64,000 nt of DNA from Afifella sp. IM 167 (GCF_020144925.1 NZ_NSLC01000006.1:62001-126000), one strand, 5' to 3'; shown: positions 14,852-23,710, numbered from the stretch's first letter. Program-made: numbers and translations. Notes: generated from the sequence alone by a model not told the origin.

Positions 14852-16255
14852 TCAGTCGGCGCTCAGCACTTCCACGAGCTCCGAGCGGCCGTAAAGCCGC
14901 TGCGGCCCGCGCGGCTCGAAGCGGGCGAGAAGCGCTTCGGCCTCTTCCGGCGCTTCCGCCAGCGCCGCCTCGGCGGCCGCCCGGCTGATCGCGGCGCGGC
15001 ATGCGAGCTCGCGGGTGATACCTTCCAGCCGGCTCGCGACGTTGACCGTGTCGCCGAGGACGGCGAATTCCAGCCGCCGTTCCGTGCCGATATTGCCGAC
15101 GACGACCTTGCCGTAATGCAGTCCGATGGAGATCTGCACGGGCTCTGCGCCGCGCTGCAGCCGCCGCGCATTCCAGCGGGAGAAATGCTCCAGGATCGCG
15201 CTGAGGCAGGCCAGCGCGTCGAGCGCGTCGTGCTCCCCGGGATCGGGCGTGCCGAAGGTCGCCATCATGCCGTCGCCGATGAACTTGTCGACCGTGCCGC
15301 CGTGGAGGAACACCGCCTCTTCCAGTTTGGCGTGCACGTTCCTGAGATAGGCGATCACCTCGGCCGGCCGGTGCCGCTCCGACCAGGTGGTGAAGCCGAC
15401 GAGATCGGCGAAGAGGACGGCGCCGTTCTGCTCGCGGATCTGGGCGAGCGCGGCATCCTCGCGTGCCAGCCGGTCCACCGTGGCGGGCGGGAAGTAGCGG
15501 GCAAGGTTGGAGCGCTCGCGCTCCAGACTCGCCTGGCGGCGCACAAGGGCGCGCGAGCGGGCGACGACCATGGCAAGGAGCAGCGAGACGATCAGGAAGA
15601 CGCCGATATTCTGCGCCACCGCGGAAAGGTCGATCAGCGTCGGCTGCCGGGCGGCGAGCTGCAGCGCCTCGATCCCGCCGACGCCGCGCGGCAGGAGCAC
15701 CGTGTCGGGCAGCATTACCAGGATGGCGACGCCGGCAAGCCACATCGCCGCGCCGATGATGCCGCCGATGAGCACGTGTTTCGGCTGGAAGGCGAAGGCG
15801 AGCCCGCCGAGCATGACGTAAAGATAGACGAAATTGCCCGTCCTGAGCGCGTGCTGCGGCGGATGGTCGAAGGGAAAGAGCGGGTTTGGATAGAGCAGCG
15901 TGAAGGTCAGCAGCGCGAAGTCGACCGCCGTCAGGAGATAGCCCGTCCACCAGCGGTAGAGCTTGCCGGCGTCGAGCCACAGCCGCGCCAGCCCGAGGAG
16001 GAGGAAGACCGCCAGCAGGCCCTCGTAGTAGAGGATGCCCGGGAAGGGCACGATCAGGAAGAGCAGCAGGCCGATGCCGACGACGGAGACCGTGCGCCCG
16101 TAGACGGCAAGCCGCCTGCCGGCGTGCTCTTCGGCTTCGATGGCGGCGGCAAGGCGCGCCGCGCGCCGCGCGCCATGCGCCAGCGCCGGGCTGCCGGCCG
16201 GGCCGGCCCGGCGCCCTGCCGAAAGGCTCTCCTCCAGGAGGCGCTGGAATCGCAT
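14852..16255 (-). CDS. Membrane-anchored class III adenylate/guanylate cyclase
   Basis: 467 residues. Residues 1-60 are cytoplasmic and basic, residues 60-240 contain about six membrane helices, and the C-terminal 200 residues are a class III cyclase catalytic domain. That domain has VLFADLVGFTTWSERH (metal-binding Asp of the FADxxGFT motif), GGTVDKFIGDGMMATFG (second metal Asp) and LEFAVLGDTVNVASRLE. It should make cAMP at the membrane. The layout resembles the many rhizobial CyaA-like enzymes; the sensed signal is unknown. The substrate could in principle be GTP. Confidence 0.9.
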   Translation of the reverse strand: MRFQRLLEESLSAGRRAGPAGSPALAHGARRAARLAAAIEAEEHAGRRLAVYGRTVSVVGIGLLLFLIVPFPGILYYEGLLAVFLLLGLARLWLDAGKLYRWWTGYLLTAVDFALLTFTLLYPNPLFPFDHPPQHALRTGNFVYLYVMLGGLAFAFQPKHVLIGGIIGAAMWLAGVAILVMLPDTVLLPRGVGGIEALQLAARQPTLIDLSAVAQNIGVFLIVSLLLAMVVARSRALVRRQASLERERSNLARYFPPATVDRLAREDAALAQIREQNGAVLFADLVGFTTWSERHRPAEVIAYLRNVHAKLEEAVFLHGGTVDKFIGDGMMATFGTPDPGEHDALDALACLSAILEHFSRWNARRLQRGAEPVQISIGLHYGKVVVGNIGTERRLEFAVLGDTVNVASRLEGITRELACRAAISRAAAEAALAEAPEEAEALLARFEPRGPQRLYGRSELVEVLSAD

Positions 16256-16365
16256 CGCTCGCCCCTTTGCCCGTGCCGGGCCTTGCGGCTCGGCATTGCA
16301 TCCGCGGCCCTAGGCGATTTTGGCCTTTGGCGAAAGCCTGCCGATCGCCTCCCGCGGCGCGGCCG

Positions 16366-17361
16366 CTAGAGCCAGCCGCGGCGCTTGAAATAGAGGAAGG
16401 GCAGGGCGGCCGAGAAGATCATCAGTCCGAGCGCCCAGGGATAGCCGGCCCCCCAGTCGAGTTCCGGCATGTTCTTGAAATTCATGCCGTAGATCGAGGC
16501 GACCAGCGTCGGGGGCAGGAAGACGACGGCGGCGACGGAGAAGATCTTGATGATCTGGTTCTGCTCCAGGTTGATGAGGCCGAGCGTGGCGTCGAGCAGG
16601 AAGGAAAGCTTGCCCGAGAGGAAGGTCGCGTGCTCTCCGAGGGACTGCGCGTCGCGCACGAGGATGCGCGAGCGGCTGCGGGCGGCCTTGTCGCCCTTGG
16701 CGCGCGGCGACAGCGTCTGATGGTAGATGAGCAGCCGCACCAGCGAGACGAGGCTTTCGCGCACCAGCGACAGGAGGTCTCCCTGCCGGCCGATCTCCGT
16801 CATGATGGATCTGAGGTCCGCCGTCTTGCGGTTCACCTTCTTGATCTTGCTCTGGAAGACGCCGTGCGAGAGGACGTCGATGTCCCGCCCGACCCGCTCC
16901 AGAAGGTCGGCAAGCCAGTTCACCTGCGCCTCCAGCAGGCCGAGCATCACCGCCTCGCTCGTTTCCGTCTTCTCGCCCGTGCCGCGCAGCGCGTTGGCGA
17001 GGAAGAGGCCGAACTGGCGCGGTTCGGCATAGCGCACGGTGATGAGGTGGCCGTTGCGCAGGATGAAGGCGACGGGCGTCTTCGTCGGCTCGCCGGCCCC
17101 CACGCCCACCACCGTCGTCACGGTCATGAACTGCGCGCCTTCTTCCGAATAAAGGCGCGAGGAGGGCTCGATCTCCTCCATTTCCGCCATGCCGGGAATC
17201 TGGATGCCGATATAGCCGGCGACGGCCGCCGCCTCGTCCGGGCTCGGCTCGATGAGGTCGATCCAGATCGGTCCGGACGCCTCCGCCGCATTCATGGTGG
17301 AAAGGTCGATATTGTCGCTTTCGACGAGGCGGTCGCCCTCGCCGCGGTAGATCTTCAGCAC
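16366..17361 (-). CDS. corA: CorA-family magnesium/cobalt transporter
   Basis: 331 residues. A long soluble N-terminal funnel with coiled helices (residues 1-260) is followed by two C-terminal membrane helices. Between them is the selectivity signature YGMNFKNMPE, which defines CorA channels. The protein forms pentamers that import Mg2+ and also admit Co2+ or Ni2+. It is monocistronic. Co2+ uptake could matter for the corrinoid enzymes and Ni2+ for urease, but nothing in the sequence shows such a link. Confidence 0.93.
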   Translation of the reverse strand: MLKIYRGEGDRLVESDNIDLSTMNAAEASGPIWIDLIEPSPDEAAAVAGYIGIQIPGMAEMEEIEPSSRLYSEEGAQFMTVTTVVGVGAGEPTKTPVAFILRNGHLITVRYAEPRQFGLFLANALRGTGEKTETSEAVMLGLLEAQVNWLADLLERVGRDIDVLSHGVFQSKIKKVNRKTADLRSIMTEIGRQGDLLSLVRESLVSLVRLLIYHQTLSPRAKGDKAARSRSRILVRDAQSLGEHATFLSGKLSFLLDATLGLINLEQNQIIKIFSVAAVVFLPPTLVASIYGMNFKNMPELDWGAGYPWALGLMIFSAALPFLYFKRRGWL

Positions 17362-17473
17362 GCCCTCTCCTTTCGTACCCGGCCGAGACTGCCGTCAGAG
17401 CGTGACAGCAAATAGACAGGTTGCCCGAAAGGTCGAGCGCCCGCGCAGTCGGCGCCAGGTGGGGCGTGAGGCT

Positions 17474-18478
17474 TCAGGCGCGCTCGCGTCTTCCCGTCCG
17501 CTTGCGCGGCGCGGCGCCTTCCTCGCGCGGCGGCGCGGCGAGGGGGCCGATCAGCGCTTCGATCCGCTCACGATCCGGCTTGTCGCCGCGATTGTGGCTG
17601 TCGATGGCGGCGCGGATGGCGGTGAGGTGCTCCGGCGTGGTGCCGCAGCAGCCGCCGATGATGGTGGCGCCGGCATCCATGGCGAGACGCGCGTAATTGC
17701 CCATCAGCTCCGGCGTGCCGGAATAATGGACGTGCTCGCCATGCACGACCGGGATGCCGCAATTGGCCTTGGCGATGACGCCCCAGCCGTGCTTGGCGCC
17801 GTCGATGGCGAGGACGGAAAGGACGAGATCGGAAGCGCCGACGCCGCAATTGGCTCCGAAGGCCTGCGGCGGCTGCGAAAGGCCATCGAAGACGGCGGCG
17901 AGGCCGTCGGGCTTCAGCCCCATCATGGTGCGGCCGGCCGTGTCGAAGCTGGCGGTGGAGGTATAGGGCATGCCGGCATTGATGGCGCCCTGCGCGGCGG
18001 CGCGGATCTCGGCCGGGGCCGACATGGTCTCGATCCAGCACACATCCGCCCCGCCGGCTTTCAGGCCCCTGGCCTGTTCGGTGAAGGCGTCGACGGCGTC
18101 TTCCTCCGTCAGCGAGCCGAGCGGTTCGAACAGTTCGCCCGTCGGCCCGACCGAACCGGCGACGACCACTTCGCGGCCCGCCTCGCGGGCGGCCTCGCAG
18201 GCGATCTCGGCGCCCCGCTGGTTGAGCTCGAAGACGCGGCCCTCCGCCCGGTGCAGCTTCAGCCGGTGCTTGTTGGCCCCGAAGGTGTTGGTGAGGATGA
18301 TGTCGGAGCCCGCCGCCAGGAAGCCGGCATGCAGCCGCTTCACCCGGTCGGGATGATCGACGTTCCACAATTCGGGCGGGTCGCCGGCCGACAGGCCCAT
18401 CTCGAAGAGGGTCGTGCCGGTGGCGCCGTCCGCCATGAGGACGCCTTTCTTGGCGAGCAGGTCGCTCAGCGATGTCAT
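17474..18478 (-). CDS. Betaine/homocysteine S-methyltransferase family protein
   Basis: 334 residues from the ATG at 18478, which has AAGG seven bases before it; a TTG two codons earlier is less likely. The fold is the Zn-dependent homocysteine methyltransferase barrel: DGATGTTLFEMG at the N-terminus, NTFGANKHRL, and Zn ligands from ANCGVG and GGCCGTTPEH. Rhizobial members of this branch are annotated as betaine-homocysteine methyltransferases and start betaine demethylation, yielding dimethylglycine. The C-terminal 17 residues (ending RKRTGRRERA) are an Arg-rich tail like those on the corrinoid enzymes, which raises the alternative that it draws methyl groups from that system. It stands alone between corA and the DUF992 gene. 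Confidence 0.88.
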   Translation of the reverse strand: MTSLSDLLAKKGVLMADGATGTTLFEMGLSAGDPPELWNVDHPDRVKRLHAGFLAAGSDIILTNTFGANKHRLKLHRAEGRVFELNQRGAEIACEAAREAGREVVVAGSVGPTGELFEPLGSLTEEDAVDAFTEQARGLKAGGADVCWIETMSAPAEIRAAAQGAINAGMPYTSTASFDTAGRTMMGLKPDGLAAVFDGLSQPPQAFGANCGVGASDLVLSVLAIDGAKHGWGVIAKANCGIPVVHGEHVHYSGTPELMGNYARLAMDAGATIIGGCCGTTPEHLTAIRAAIDSHNRGDKPDRERIEALIGPLAAPPREEGAAPRKRTGRRERA

Positions 18479-18668
18479 ATGCAATCCTTCGCTCTGTCGG
18501 CGGCCGGTACATCATTTCTCGCCCGCAGGGGCAAGGGTCAAGCCGCCACACTGTGCAAGCTTTGCTGGCACGAAGCTGGTTTCCTCGGAACGGCCGGGCC
18601 CCGTCCGCGTTTGCCGGGGGAACGGGCGTCCGCCCGCGCACATTCCCGATTTTCGAGGAGAAAAGACA

Positions 18669-19172
18669 ATGAAGAACCGCCAGTCCCCGCTCGCCTACAT
18701 GGCCGCGATCGCGCTTTCCGCCGCCTCCGTGGTGGGCTTTGCAGCCGGCGCCCATGCGCAGGAGCGTGTCAAGGTCGGCAGTCTCGACTGCGTGGTCGAA
18801 GGTGGCGCCGGCTTCATCATCGGCTCTTCCAAGAACCTGACCTGCAGCTACACCCCGGCCGATGGCGGCCCGAAGGAGCAGTATGCCGGTACGGTGAAGA
18901 AGTTCGGCCTCGATGTCGGCGTCACCGGCAAGACGCTGATCAAGTGGATCGTCATGGCGCCGACCGCGAATGCCTATTCCAGGGGCGCGCTGGCCGGAGA
19001 CTACGCCGGTATCGGCGCCGAGGCGACGGTGGGTGCCGGTGTCGGCGCCAATGCGCTGGTCGGTGGCTCCAACAAGAGCTTCGTGCTGCAGCCGCTCTCC
19101 GTGCAGGCCCAGCAGGGCCTCAACCTCGCGGTCGGCTTCCAGTCCTTCACGCTGCGTCCGCTGATCCAGTAG
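18669..19172 (+). CDS. DUF992 secreted protein
   Basis: 167 residues with a signal peptide ending in GAHAQ. The mature part has KVGSLDCVVEGGAGFIIGSSKNLTCSY and a glycine/alanine-rich stretch AEATVGAGVGANALVGGSNKSF, matching the DUF992 family found in Hyphomicrobiales. Two cysteines (LDC and LTC) likely form a disulfide in the periplasm. The ribosome-binding site is GAGGAGAAA. The function of the family is unknown. It is monocistronic and convergent with the XRE regulator gene. Confidence 0.85.
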   Translation: MKNRQSPLAYMAAIALSAASVVGFAAGAHAQERVKVGSLDCVVEGGAGFIIGSSKNLTCSYTPADGGPKEQYAGTVKKFGLDVGVTGKTLIKWIVMAPTANAYSRGALAGDYAGIGAEATVGAGVGANALVGGSNKSFVLQPLSVQAQQGLNLAVGFQSFTLRPLIQ

Positions 19173-19190
19173 CGTTTTTCCAAGTGCCGT

Positions 19191-19210
19191 GCCGGCCCTT
19201 GCGGGACGGC
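19191..19210. terminator. Bidirectional hairpin between DUF992 and XRE genes
   Basis: GCCGGCCC and GGGACGGC pair over eight positions with one mismatch around a TTGC loop, in the 37-bp gap between two converging genes. Its last base touches the XRE stop codon. No long T-run is present. Confidence 0.4.
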
Positions 19211-20049
19211 TAGACCACCTTCAGGCCGCGGATATGATCCGCGGCCTGATGTGCATTGACGACCGCCTGGCGGATCAGGTTGTCGAAATGCTTCGTCAGC
19301 GCGCGGATATGCTCCGTGGCGTTGAGCACGAGATACATCTCCCCGACGAAGATCGCGGCCCTTTGCGAGCCGAAGACGGTGTAGGGGATCGAGTAGTTCT
19401 GCATCTGGTCGTAGAGGAAGAGCCGGAAGGTCGGATAGAGCTCGTCCAGAAGGTCGGCCATGTAGGTGAGCTGCATGGCGCGCGAGCGCCGGTCGAGGTC
19501 GCGCCAGACCCCGCGCCCCTCGGCGAGAAGCTCCAGACGCTGGCGGGGGATGCACACCTCCATGTCCGTCTCGGGCCTGCGATTATAGTCGAGCCGGAAT
19601 TCCGCTTCCTTCAGCTGCGTCTGCGGCAGGGGGCTCGCTCCGCCTGAATACTCGTACTCGATCACCCGCTCCGTGCGCAGGAGATCGGGAATCTGCGTCG
19701 GCACATAGCGGATCTTGGTGCCGACCGCCTCGCGGTGCCAGCGCTCCAGAGGCGTCTCGCCCTCCGCGCCCTCGCTCTCGGCGATCTCCAGCACCTGGCG
19801 CATTTCGGCGGCAAGCTGATCGTCCTGGGAAAGACCGACCAGCCAGTCGAGACTGACGGAATGGCGCTCGGCGATGCGCCACAGCGTCTCCGTGCGCGGC
19901 AGGCGGGTCGATTGTCCGGACAGGAGCTGGGTGATCGCCGACCGGTCGAGCTCGACGGAGCGGGCGAATTCGGAGCGGTTCTGGCCCGCCCTTGCCATCA
20001 GCAGGGAGAGGCGCTCGCGCAGAACGGGAAGAAGGTCGCGCTTATCCAT
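19210..20049 (-). CDS. XRE-family regulator with large C-terminal domain
   Basis: 279 residues from the ATG at 20049; the frame is open for eleven more codons without a better start. Residues 5-65 are a Cro/C1 helix-turn-helix (RSEFARSVELDRSAITQLLSG). Residues 100-279 form an uncharacterised domain rich in aromatic residues (RLFLYDQMQNYSIPYTVFGSQRAAIFVGEMYLV), probably ligand-sensing. It is divergent from the fatty-acid desaturase gene; the shared 122-bp gap has a palindrome, so it likely controls the desaturase and PhnD-like pair. Confidence 0.82.
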   Translation of the reverse strand: MDKRDLLPVLRERLSLLMARAGQNRSEFARSVELDRSAITQLLSGQSTRLPRTETLWRIAERHSVSLDWLVGLSQDDQLAAEMRQVLEIAESEGAEGETPLERWHREAVGTKIRYVPTQIPDLLRTERVIEYEYSGGASPLPQTQLKEAEFRLDYNRRPETDMEVCIPRQRLELLAEGRGVWRDLDRRSRAMQLTYMADLLDELYPTFRLFLYDQMQNYSIPYTVFGSQRAAIFVGEMYLVLNATEHIRALTKHFDNLIRQAVVNAHQAADHIRGLKVV

Positions 20050-20116
20050 GTAGCGATCATGCACATTACGGCGCGTTCGCACAACAATTGATGCTCATGT
20101 GAACGAAACGCAACAT

Positions 20117-20127
20117 ATGCGTCGCAT
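20117..20127. promoter_or_regulatory. Palindrome in XRE/desaturase divergent promoter
   Basis: ATGCGTCGCAT is a perfect inverted repeat with a one-base centre. In the same gap CACAAC (20080-20085) and GTTGTG (20134-20139) form a wider inverted pair. The gap is clearly more AT-rich than its surroundings. A Cro-type dimer site for the adjacent regulator is the simplest reading. Confidence 0.4.
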
Positions 20128-20171
20128 GTAACCGTTGTGGTGAACAGCCGGCTAATGTCTCTCTAGCAGGC

Positions 20172-21083
20172 ATGAACAAGATTCGGGCAACACTTCAAAC
20201 GGCCGAATGGCCAACCCTCTTTTTGATCCTTCTCTGCCACCTCGTCTGGGCCGCCGCGCTCCTCTTCCACCAGAGCCTCGGCTTCGCGCTGACAGCCCTG
20301 CTCGCCGTGCCCATGGTGACGCTGCATTCCTCGCTTCAGCATGAGGCGCTGCACGGCCATCCGACCCGCTCCGCCGGGCTCAACGAGGGGCTGATTTTCC
20401 TGCCGCTCGGCCTTGCCTATCCCTATCGCCGTTTCAAGCGCATGCATCTGCGCCACCACAACGACCAGAGCCTCACCGACCCTTACGACGACCCGGAATC
20501 CTACTACTACGCGCTTGCCGACTGGCAGCGCCTGCCCGCGCCGTTGCAGCGCGTCCTCGATTTCAACAACACCCTCTTCGGACGGCTGCTGATCGGCCCG
20601 GCGGTGATGAGCGTCGGCTTCTACGGGGCGGAGCTGCGCCTTGCCCGCTCCGGCAAGGAGCGTGGCATGGGCCTGGCCTGGGCGGCGCATGCCCTCGGCG
20701 CCGCCATCGTCCTTGTCTTCGTCCTCGTCGTCGCCGGCATGCCGCTGTGGCAGTATCTCCTCATCGCCTATGGCGGCCTGTCGCTCCTCAGCCTCAGAAC
20801 CTTCGCCGAGCATCAGGCGAGCGAGGCGCCGGGCGGGCGCACCGCGATCGTCGAGGAACGCTCGCTGCTCTCGCTGCTGTTCCTCAACAACAACCTTCAC
20901 TACGTCCACCACGAGCATCCGCGCCTGCCGTGGTATCGCCTGCCGGCGCTTTACCGCTCGGCGAGGGCGGAGTTCCAGGCCGGCAATGCGGGCTATGTCT
21001 TCGCCGGCTACGGCGATATCCTGAGACGCTATCTCTTCCGCAGGAAGTCTCCCGTGCCGCATCCCTATCTCCGCCGCCCGTAA
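20172..21083 (+). CDS. Membrane fatty-acid desaturase/hydroxylase
   Basis: 303 residues with about four membrane helices and three histidine boxes of the di-iron desaturase family: HEALHGH at 57-63, HLRHH at 92-96, and NNLHYVHHEHP near residue 240. These eight or more histidines bind two irons that activate oxygen for C-H oxidation of lipid or carotenoid-like substrates. The stop overlaps the start of the PhnD-like gene (TAATG), so the two are translationally coupled. The substrate is unknown. Confidence 0.88.
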   Translation: MNKIRATLQTAEWPTLFLILLCHLVWAAALLFHQSLGFALTALLAVPMVTLHSSLQHEALHGHPTRSAGLNEGLIFLPLGLAYPYRRFKRMHLRHHNDQSLTDPYDDPESYYYALADWQRLPAPLQRVLDFNNTLFGRLLIGPAVMSVGFYGAELRLARSGKERGMGLAWAAHALGAAIVLVFVLVVAGMPLWQYLLIAYGGLSLLSLRTFAEHQASEAPGGRTAIVEERSLLSLLFLNNNLHYVHHEHPRLPWYRLPALYRSARAEFQAGNAGYVFAGYGDILRRYLFRRKSPVPHPYLRRP

Positions 21084-21928
21084 TGGTTCTTTCGACCGGG
21101 GCGGCGCATGTGGCCGCCCTTCCGATGTACGACTGGCCCGAGGTACGGGCTGCGACCGATGCGCTCTGGACGGCCCTTGCCGCGGCGCTCGCTGCACGTG
21201 GCGTCGCAGCGCCCCGGGCACTGGAGAGGCGGCGCGAGGCCCCCGAGATATGGCGCGATCCGGCGCTCATCCTCTCGCAGACCTGCGGCTGGCCCTATGC
21301 GACCGGGCTCCGCGAAAACCTCCGCATCGTGGCGACGCCCGTCTATGCCGTCGAAGGCTGCGAGGGCCCTTGCTATTCGAGCGCTCTCATTGTGCGCCGG
21401 GACGATTGCGCAACGAGCGCCGCCGACCTTGCCGGCCGCCGCCCGGCGGTCAATTCGGCCGACAGCCTGTCGGGCTGCGTGGCCTTGGAGGAGGCGCTGC
21501 GCACCGCCGGTGTTTCTTCGGATCTGTCGCAGGCGCTGAAGACAGGGGCGCACAGGGCCTCGCTCCGTGCCGTTGCCTCTGGCGAGGCCGACGTCGCCGC
21601 CATCGACGCGATCGCCTGGCGGCTGGCGCAGGATTTCGAGGCCGATGCCGTGGCCGAACTCAAGGTGCTGGCCTTCACGCCGCTGCGGCCGGCCCTGCCT
21701 TTCGTCACGGCGAGGTCGAGAAATGAGGAAGAGGCCGCCGCCATCCGCGCGGCGCTCGCTCAGGTGCTTTCGGGTCCCGAAAGCGCCTCGATCCGCGCCG
21801 CGCTTCATCTTGCCGGCATCGAATCATTGCCGGAGGACGCCTATGCGGCGGAAAGCCTCCGCCGGGGCCTGCCGCGTCCCCAAACGCCGCGTTCCCAAAC
21901 GCCGCGTCCACAAACGCCGCGTCATTGA
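21083..21928 (+). CDS. PhnD-like periplasmic-type binding protein
   Basis: 281 residues, start overlapping the desaturase stop. It resembles PhnD/phosphonate-type binding folds: SQTCGWPYATGL, CYSSALIVRRDD and VNSADSLSGCVALEEAL are the loops that cradle the ligand in this group. It lacks a convincing signal peptide and no ABC permease or ATPase is next to it, so it may be a cytosolic sensor or orphan binding protein rather than an importer part. The final 17 residues are a Pro/Gln/Thr/Arg repeat (RPQTP units) encoded by a tandem 15-bp repeat. Confidence 0.75.
   Translation: MVLSTGAAHVAALPMYDWPEVRAATDALWTALAAALAARGVAAPRALERRREAPEIWRDPALILSQTCGWPYATGLRENLRIVATPVYAVEGCEGPCYSSALIVRRDDCATSAADLAGRRPAVNSADSLSGCVALEEALRTAGVSSDLSQALKTGAHRASLRAVASGEADVAAIDAIAWRLAQDFEADAVAELKVLAFTPLRPALPFVTARSRNEEEAAAIRAALAQVLSGPESASIRAALHLAGIESLPEDAYAAESLRRGLPRPQTPRSQTPRPQTPRH
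21875..21919 (+). repeat. Three tandem 15-bp repeats in PhnD-like gene end
   Basis: CGTCCCCAAACGCCG at 21875-21889 is followed by two near-copies (21890-21904 and 21905-21919), each differing at one base. They encode RPQTP, RSQTP, RPQTP just before the stop. In-frame units of this kind expand or shrink by slippage, so the tail length may vary between strains. Confidence 0.85.
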
Positions 21929-22003
21929 ACTTTGTCTTGCGGCGCTGCCGGGCGCACGCGAAAATTCTTGCCCGGTTGCAACATCAGATTGCGGGTTTCG
22001 CGT

Positions 22004-23077
22004 GTGAGAAAGCTCCGTCTTTGCCTCGCCGTCATGCTGGCGGGCATCCTTTCGTCGCCGTCTTTCGCCCAGCAGGTCGAGCTTGACGGCTACTTCATCG
22101 CGCTCTCCGCTTGCGAGGCGACGAAGAAGAAGGACACCGAAAACCCCGGCAATGTCCGGCTCGAGGTCATGCGCGCCTATGAGATGGTGGCGCGCAATTC
22201 CACGCCCGGCACCCATTATCAGGTGAAGGTCCCAGGCGCGCCGCAGACGGAGGCACGCTGGGTGCCGATGAACTGCGGCGCCTATGCGCCGGCCGAGGCG
22301 CTGGTGAGGCCGGCGCCTTCCAACCCTACGGAGCCGACGCGCGAGCCGCCGTCTGTCGCCACGCTCGCCCCCGACAGCATCGAATACGTGCTCGCCGCCT
22401 CCTGGGAGCCGGCCTTCTGCGCCACGGCCGCCGGCACCAACAAGCCGGAATGCACCACGCTGCGGCCCGGGCGCTTTGACGCGACGCATTTCGCCCTGCA
22501 CGGGCTCTGGCCGGACGATCTCGACGACAGGAACATCTTCCCTTGCTACTGCGACCGCGGTGGGCCGGTCTCCTGCGCCGGCAGCCAGCCGCGCGACGAG
22601 GAGATTGCGCTCGACGCGAACCTCCTGGCGGCGCTGAAGGTGGTGATGCCGGGCGTCCAGTCGGGCCTTCATCTGCACGAATGGCCCAAGCACGGCGCCT
22701 GCTATGAGGACGACCGGACGGACGCCGACAAGGGCGCCGATCCGGACGAGTATTTTCGTGAATCGCTCCTCCTCATGAATCTCCTCAACGCCTCGCCGGT
22801 GCGCATGCTCTTTGCGCAGAACCTCGGCAAGGTGCTGCAGCGCTCCGAGATCGAGGATACCTTCGACACCGCCTTCGGGGCGGGCGCCTCGGACCGGCTC
22901 CTCATCCGCTGCGCCAAGGTCGGCGGCGAGAACGTCATCTCCGAGCTCTGGATCGGCCTGAAGGGCAATATCGGCGAGGCGCCCGACCTCGGCGCCCTGA
23001 TCCGCGCCGCGCCGCCGAGCGAGGCTTCCTCGAACCAGACGAGCTGCAATTCCGGCCGCGTCGTGAAGGTGGAGTAG
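22004..23077 (+). CDS. Secreted ribonuclease T2 family protein
   Basis: 357 residues from the GTG at 22004, which gives a clean signal peptide (MRKLRLCLAVMLAGILSSPSFA); the open frame extends to 21932 without sense. Both catalytic segments of RNase T2 are present: FALHGLWPDD (CAS I) and LHEWPKHGAC (CAS II), which supply the two histidines and the acid. An N-terminal region of about 110 residues ahead of CAS I is extra compared with minimal RNase T2. Several cysteines fit periplasmic disulfides. It would degrade RNA outside the cytoplasm. Confidence 0.9.
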   Translation: MRKLRLCLAVMLAGILSSPSFAQQVELDGYFIALSACEATKKKDTENPGNVRLEVMRAYEMVARNSTPGTHYQVKVPGAPQTEARWVPMNCGAYAPAEALVRPAPSNPTEPTREPPSVATLAPDSIEYVLAASWEPAFCATAAGTNKPECTTLRPGRFDATHFALHGLWPDDLDDRNIFPCYCDRGGPVSCAGSQPRDEEIALDANLLAALKVVMPGVQSGLHLHEWPKHGACYEDDRTDADKGADPDEYFRESLLLMNLLNASPVRMLFAQNLGKVLQRSEIEDTFDTAFGAGASDRLLIRCAKVGGENVISELWIGLKGNIGEAPDLGALIRAAPPSEASSNQTSCNSGRVVKVE

Positions 23078-23095
23078 TTTTCCCGCGCTTATCTC

Positions 23096-23710
23096 TCAGC
23101 TGATGCCGACATAGCGGCCCGGCCGGTGGTTGATGGCGATGATGAAGTTGAGGACGGCGGCGCCGAGCAGCGACAGGAGCACCCGGTCCGCATCGACGAC
23201 GAAGAGGGCGGCGACCATGATCGCCGCGTCGATGGCAAGCTGCACATAGCCGGCCCTCAGCCCGAAATGATCCTGCAGGTAGACGGCAAGGATGTTGACC
23301 CCGCCGAGGCCAGCCCGGTGGCGGAAGAGGACGAGGAGACCTGTGCCCAGAAGGATGCCGCCCATCAGCGCGGCATAAAGGGAATTCACCTCGCCGATCT
23401 CGATCCACTCCGGCGTCAGCCGGGTGAAGACAGAGACGAGCCCGACGGCGAGGAAGGTCGCGATGGTGAAGCGCCAGCCCATCTTTCCGATCGCCAGTGC
23501 ATAGAAGGGCAGGTTCACGACGAAGAAGACCGGCGAGAAGGGAATGCCCGTCCCGTACTGGACGAGGAGCGCGAGGCCCGCCGTCGAGCCGGTCAAGAGC
23601 GTCGCCTCGGCATAGATGTCAAGGCCGAGCGCGACGAGCAGCGTGCCGATGAAAAGCGCGAGGGCGTCTTCGTAGAGCCGGTGTTTGTGCGCCGGCGGCT
23701 GGTCGGTCAT
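23096..23710 (-). CDS. YitT family membrane protein
   Basis: 204 residues with five to six hydrophobic helices and the YitT/DUF161 motifs GLDIYAEATLLTGSTAGLALL and RHRAGLGGVNILAVYLQDHFG. The C-terminal soluble DUF2179 domain seen in Bacillus YitT is absent, so this is the short form. Function is not established. It is convergent with the RNase T2 gene, 18 bp apart. Confidence 0.85.
   Translation of the reverse strand: MTDQPPAHKHRLYEDALALFIGTLLVALGLDIYAEATLLTGSTAGLALLVQYGTGIPFSPVFFVVNLPFYALAIGKMGWRFTIATFLAVGLVSVFTRLTPEWIEIGEVNSLYAALMGGILLGTGLLVLFRHRAGLGGVNILAVYLQDHFGLRAGYVQLAIDAAIMVAALFVVDADRVLLSLLGAAVLNFIIAINHRPGRYVGIS

Noticed and set aside
14069-16369. A 766-codon plus-strand open frame opposite the cyclase and binding-protein genes
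   Set aside because: It is a shadow of the real minus-strand genes; composition is typical of antisense GC-rich frames.
18479-18668. A SAM-type riboswitch or strong promoter ahead of the homocysteine methyltransferase gene
   Set aside because: No SAM-II pseudoknot pattern was recognised. A TTGACC / AAATGA pair (18536-18541 and 18512-18517, minus strand) with 18-bp spacing exists but is too weak to list as a feature.
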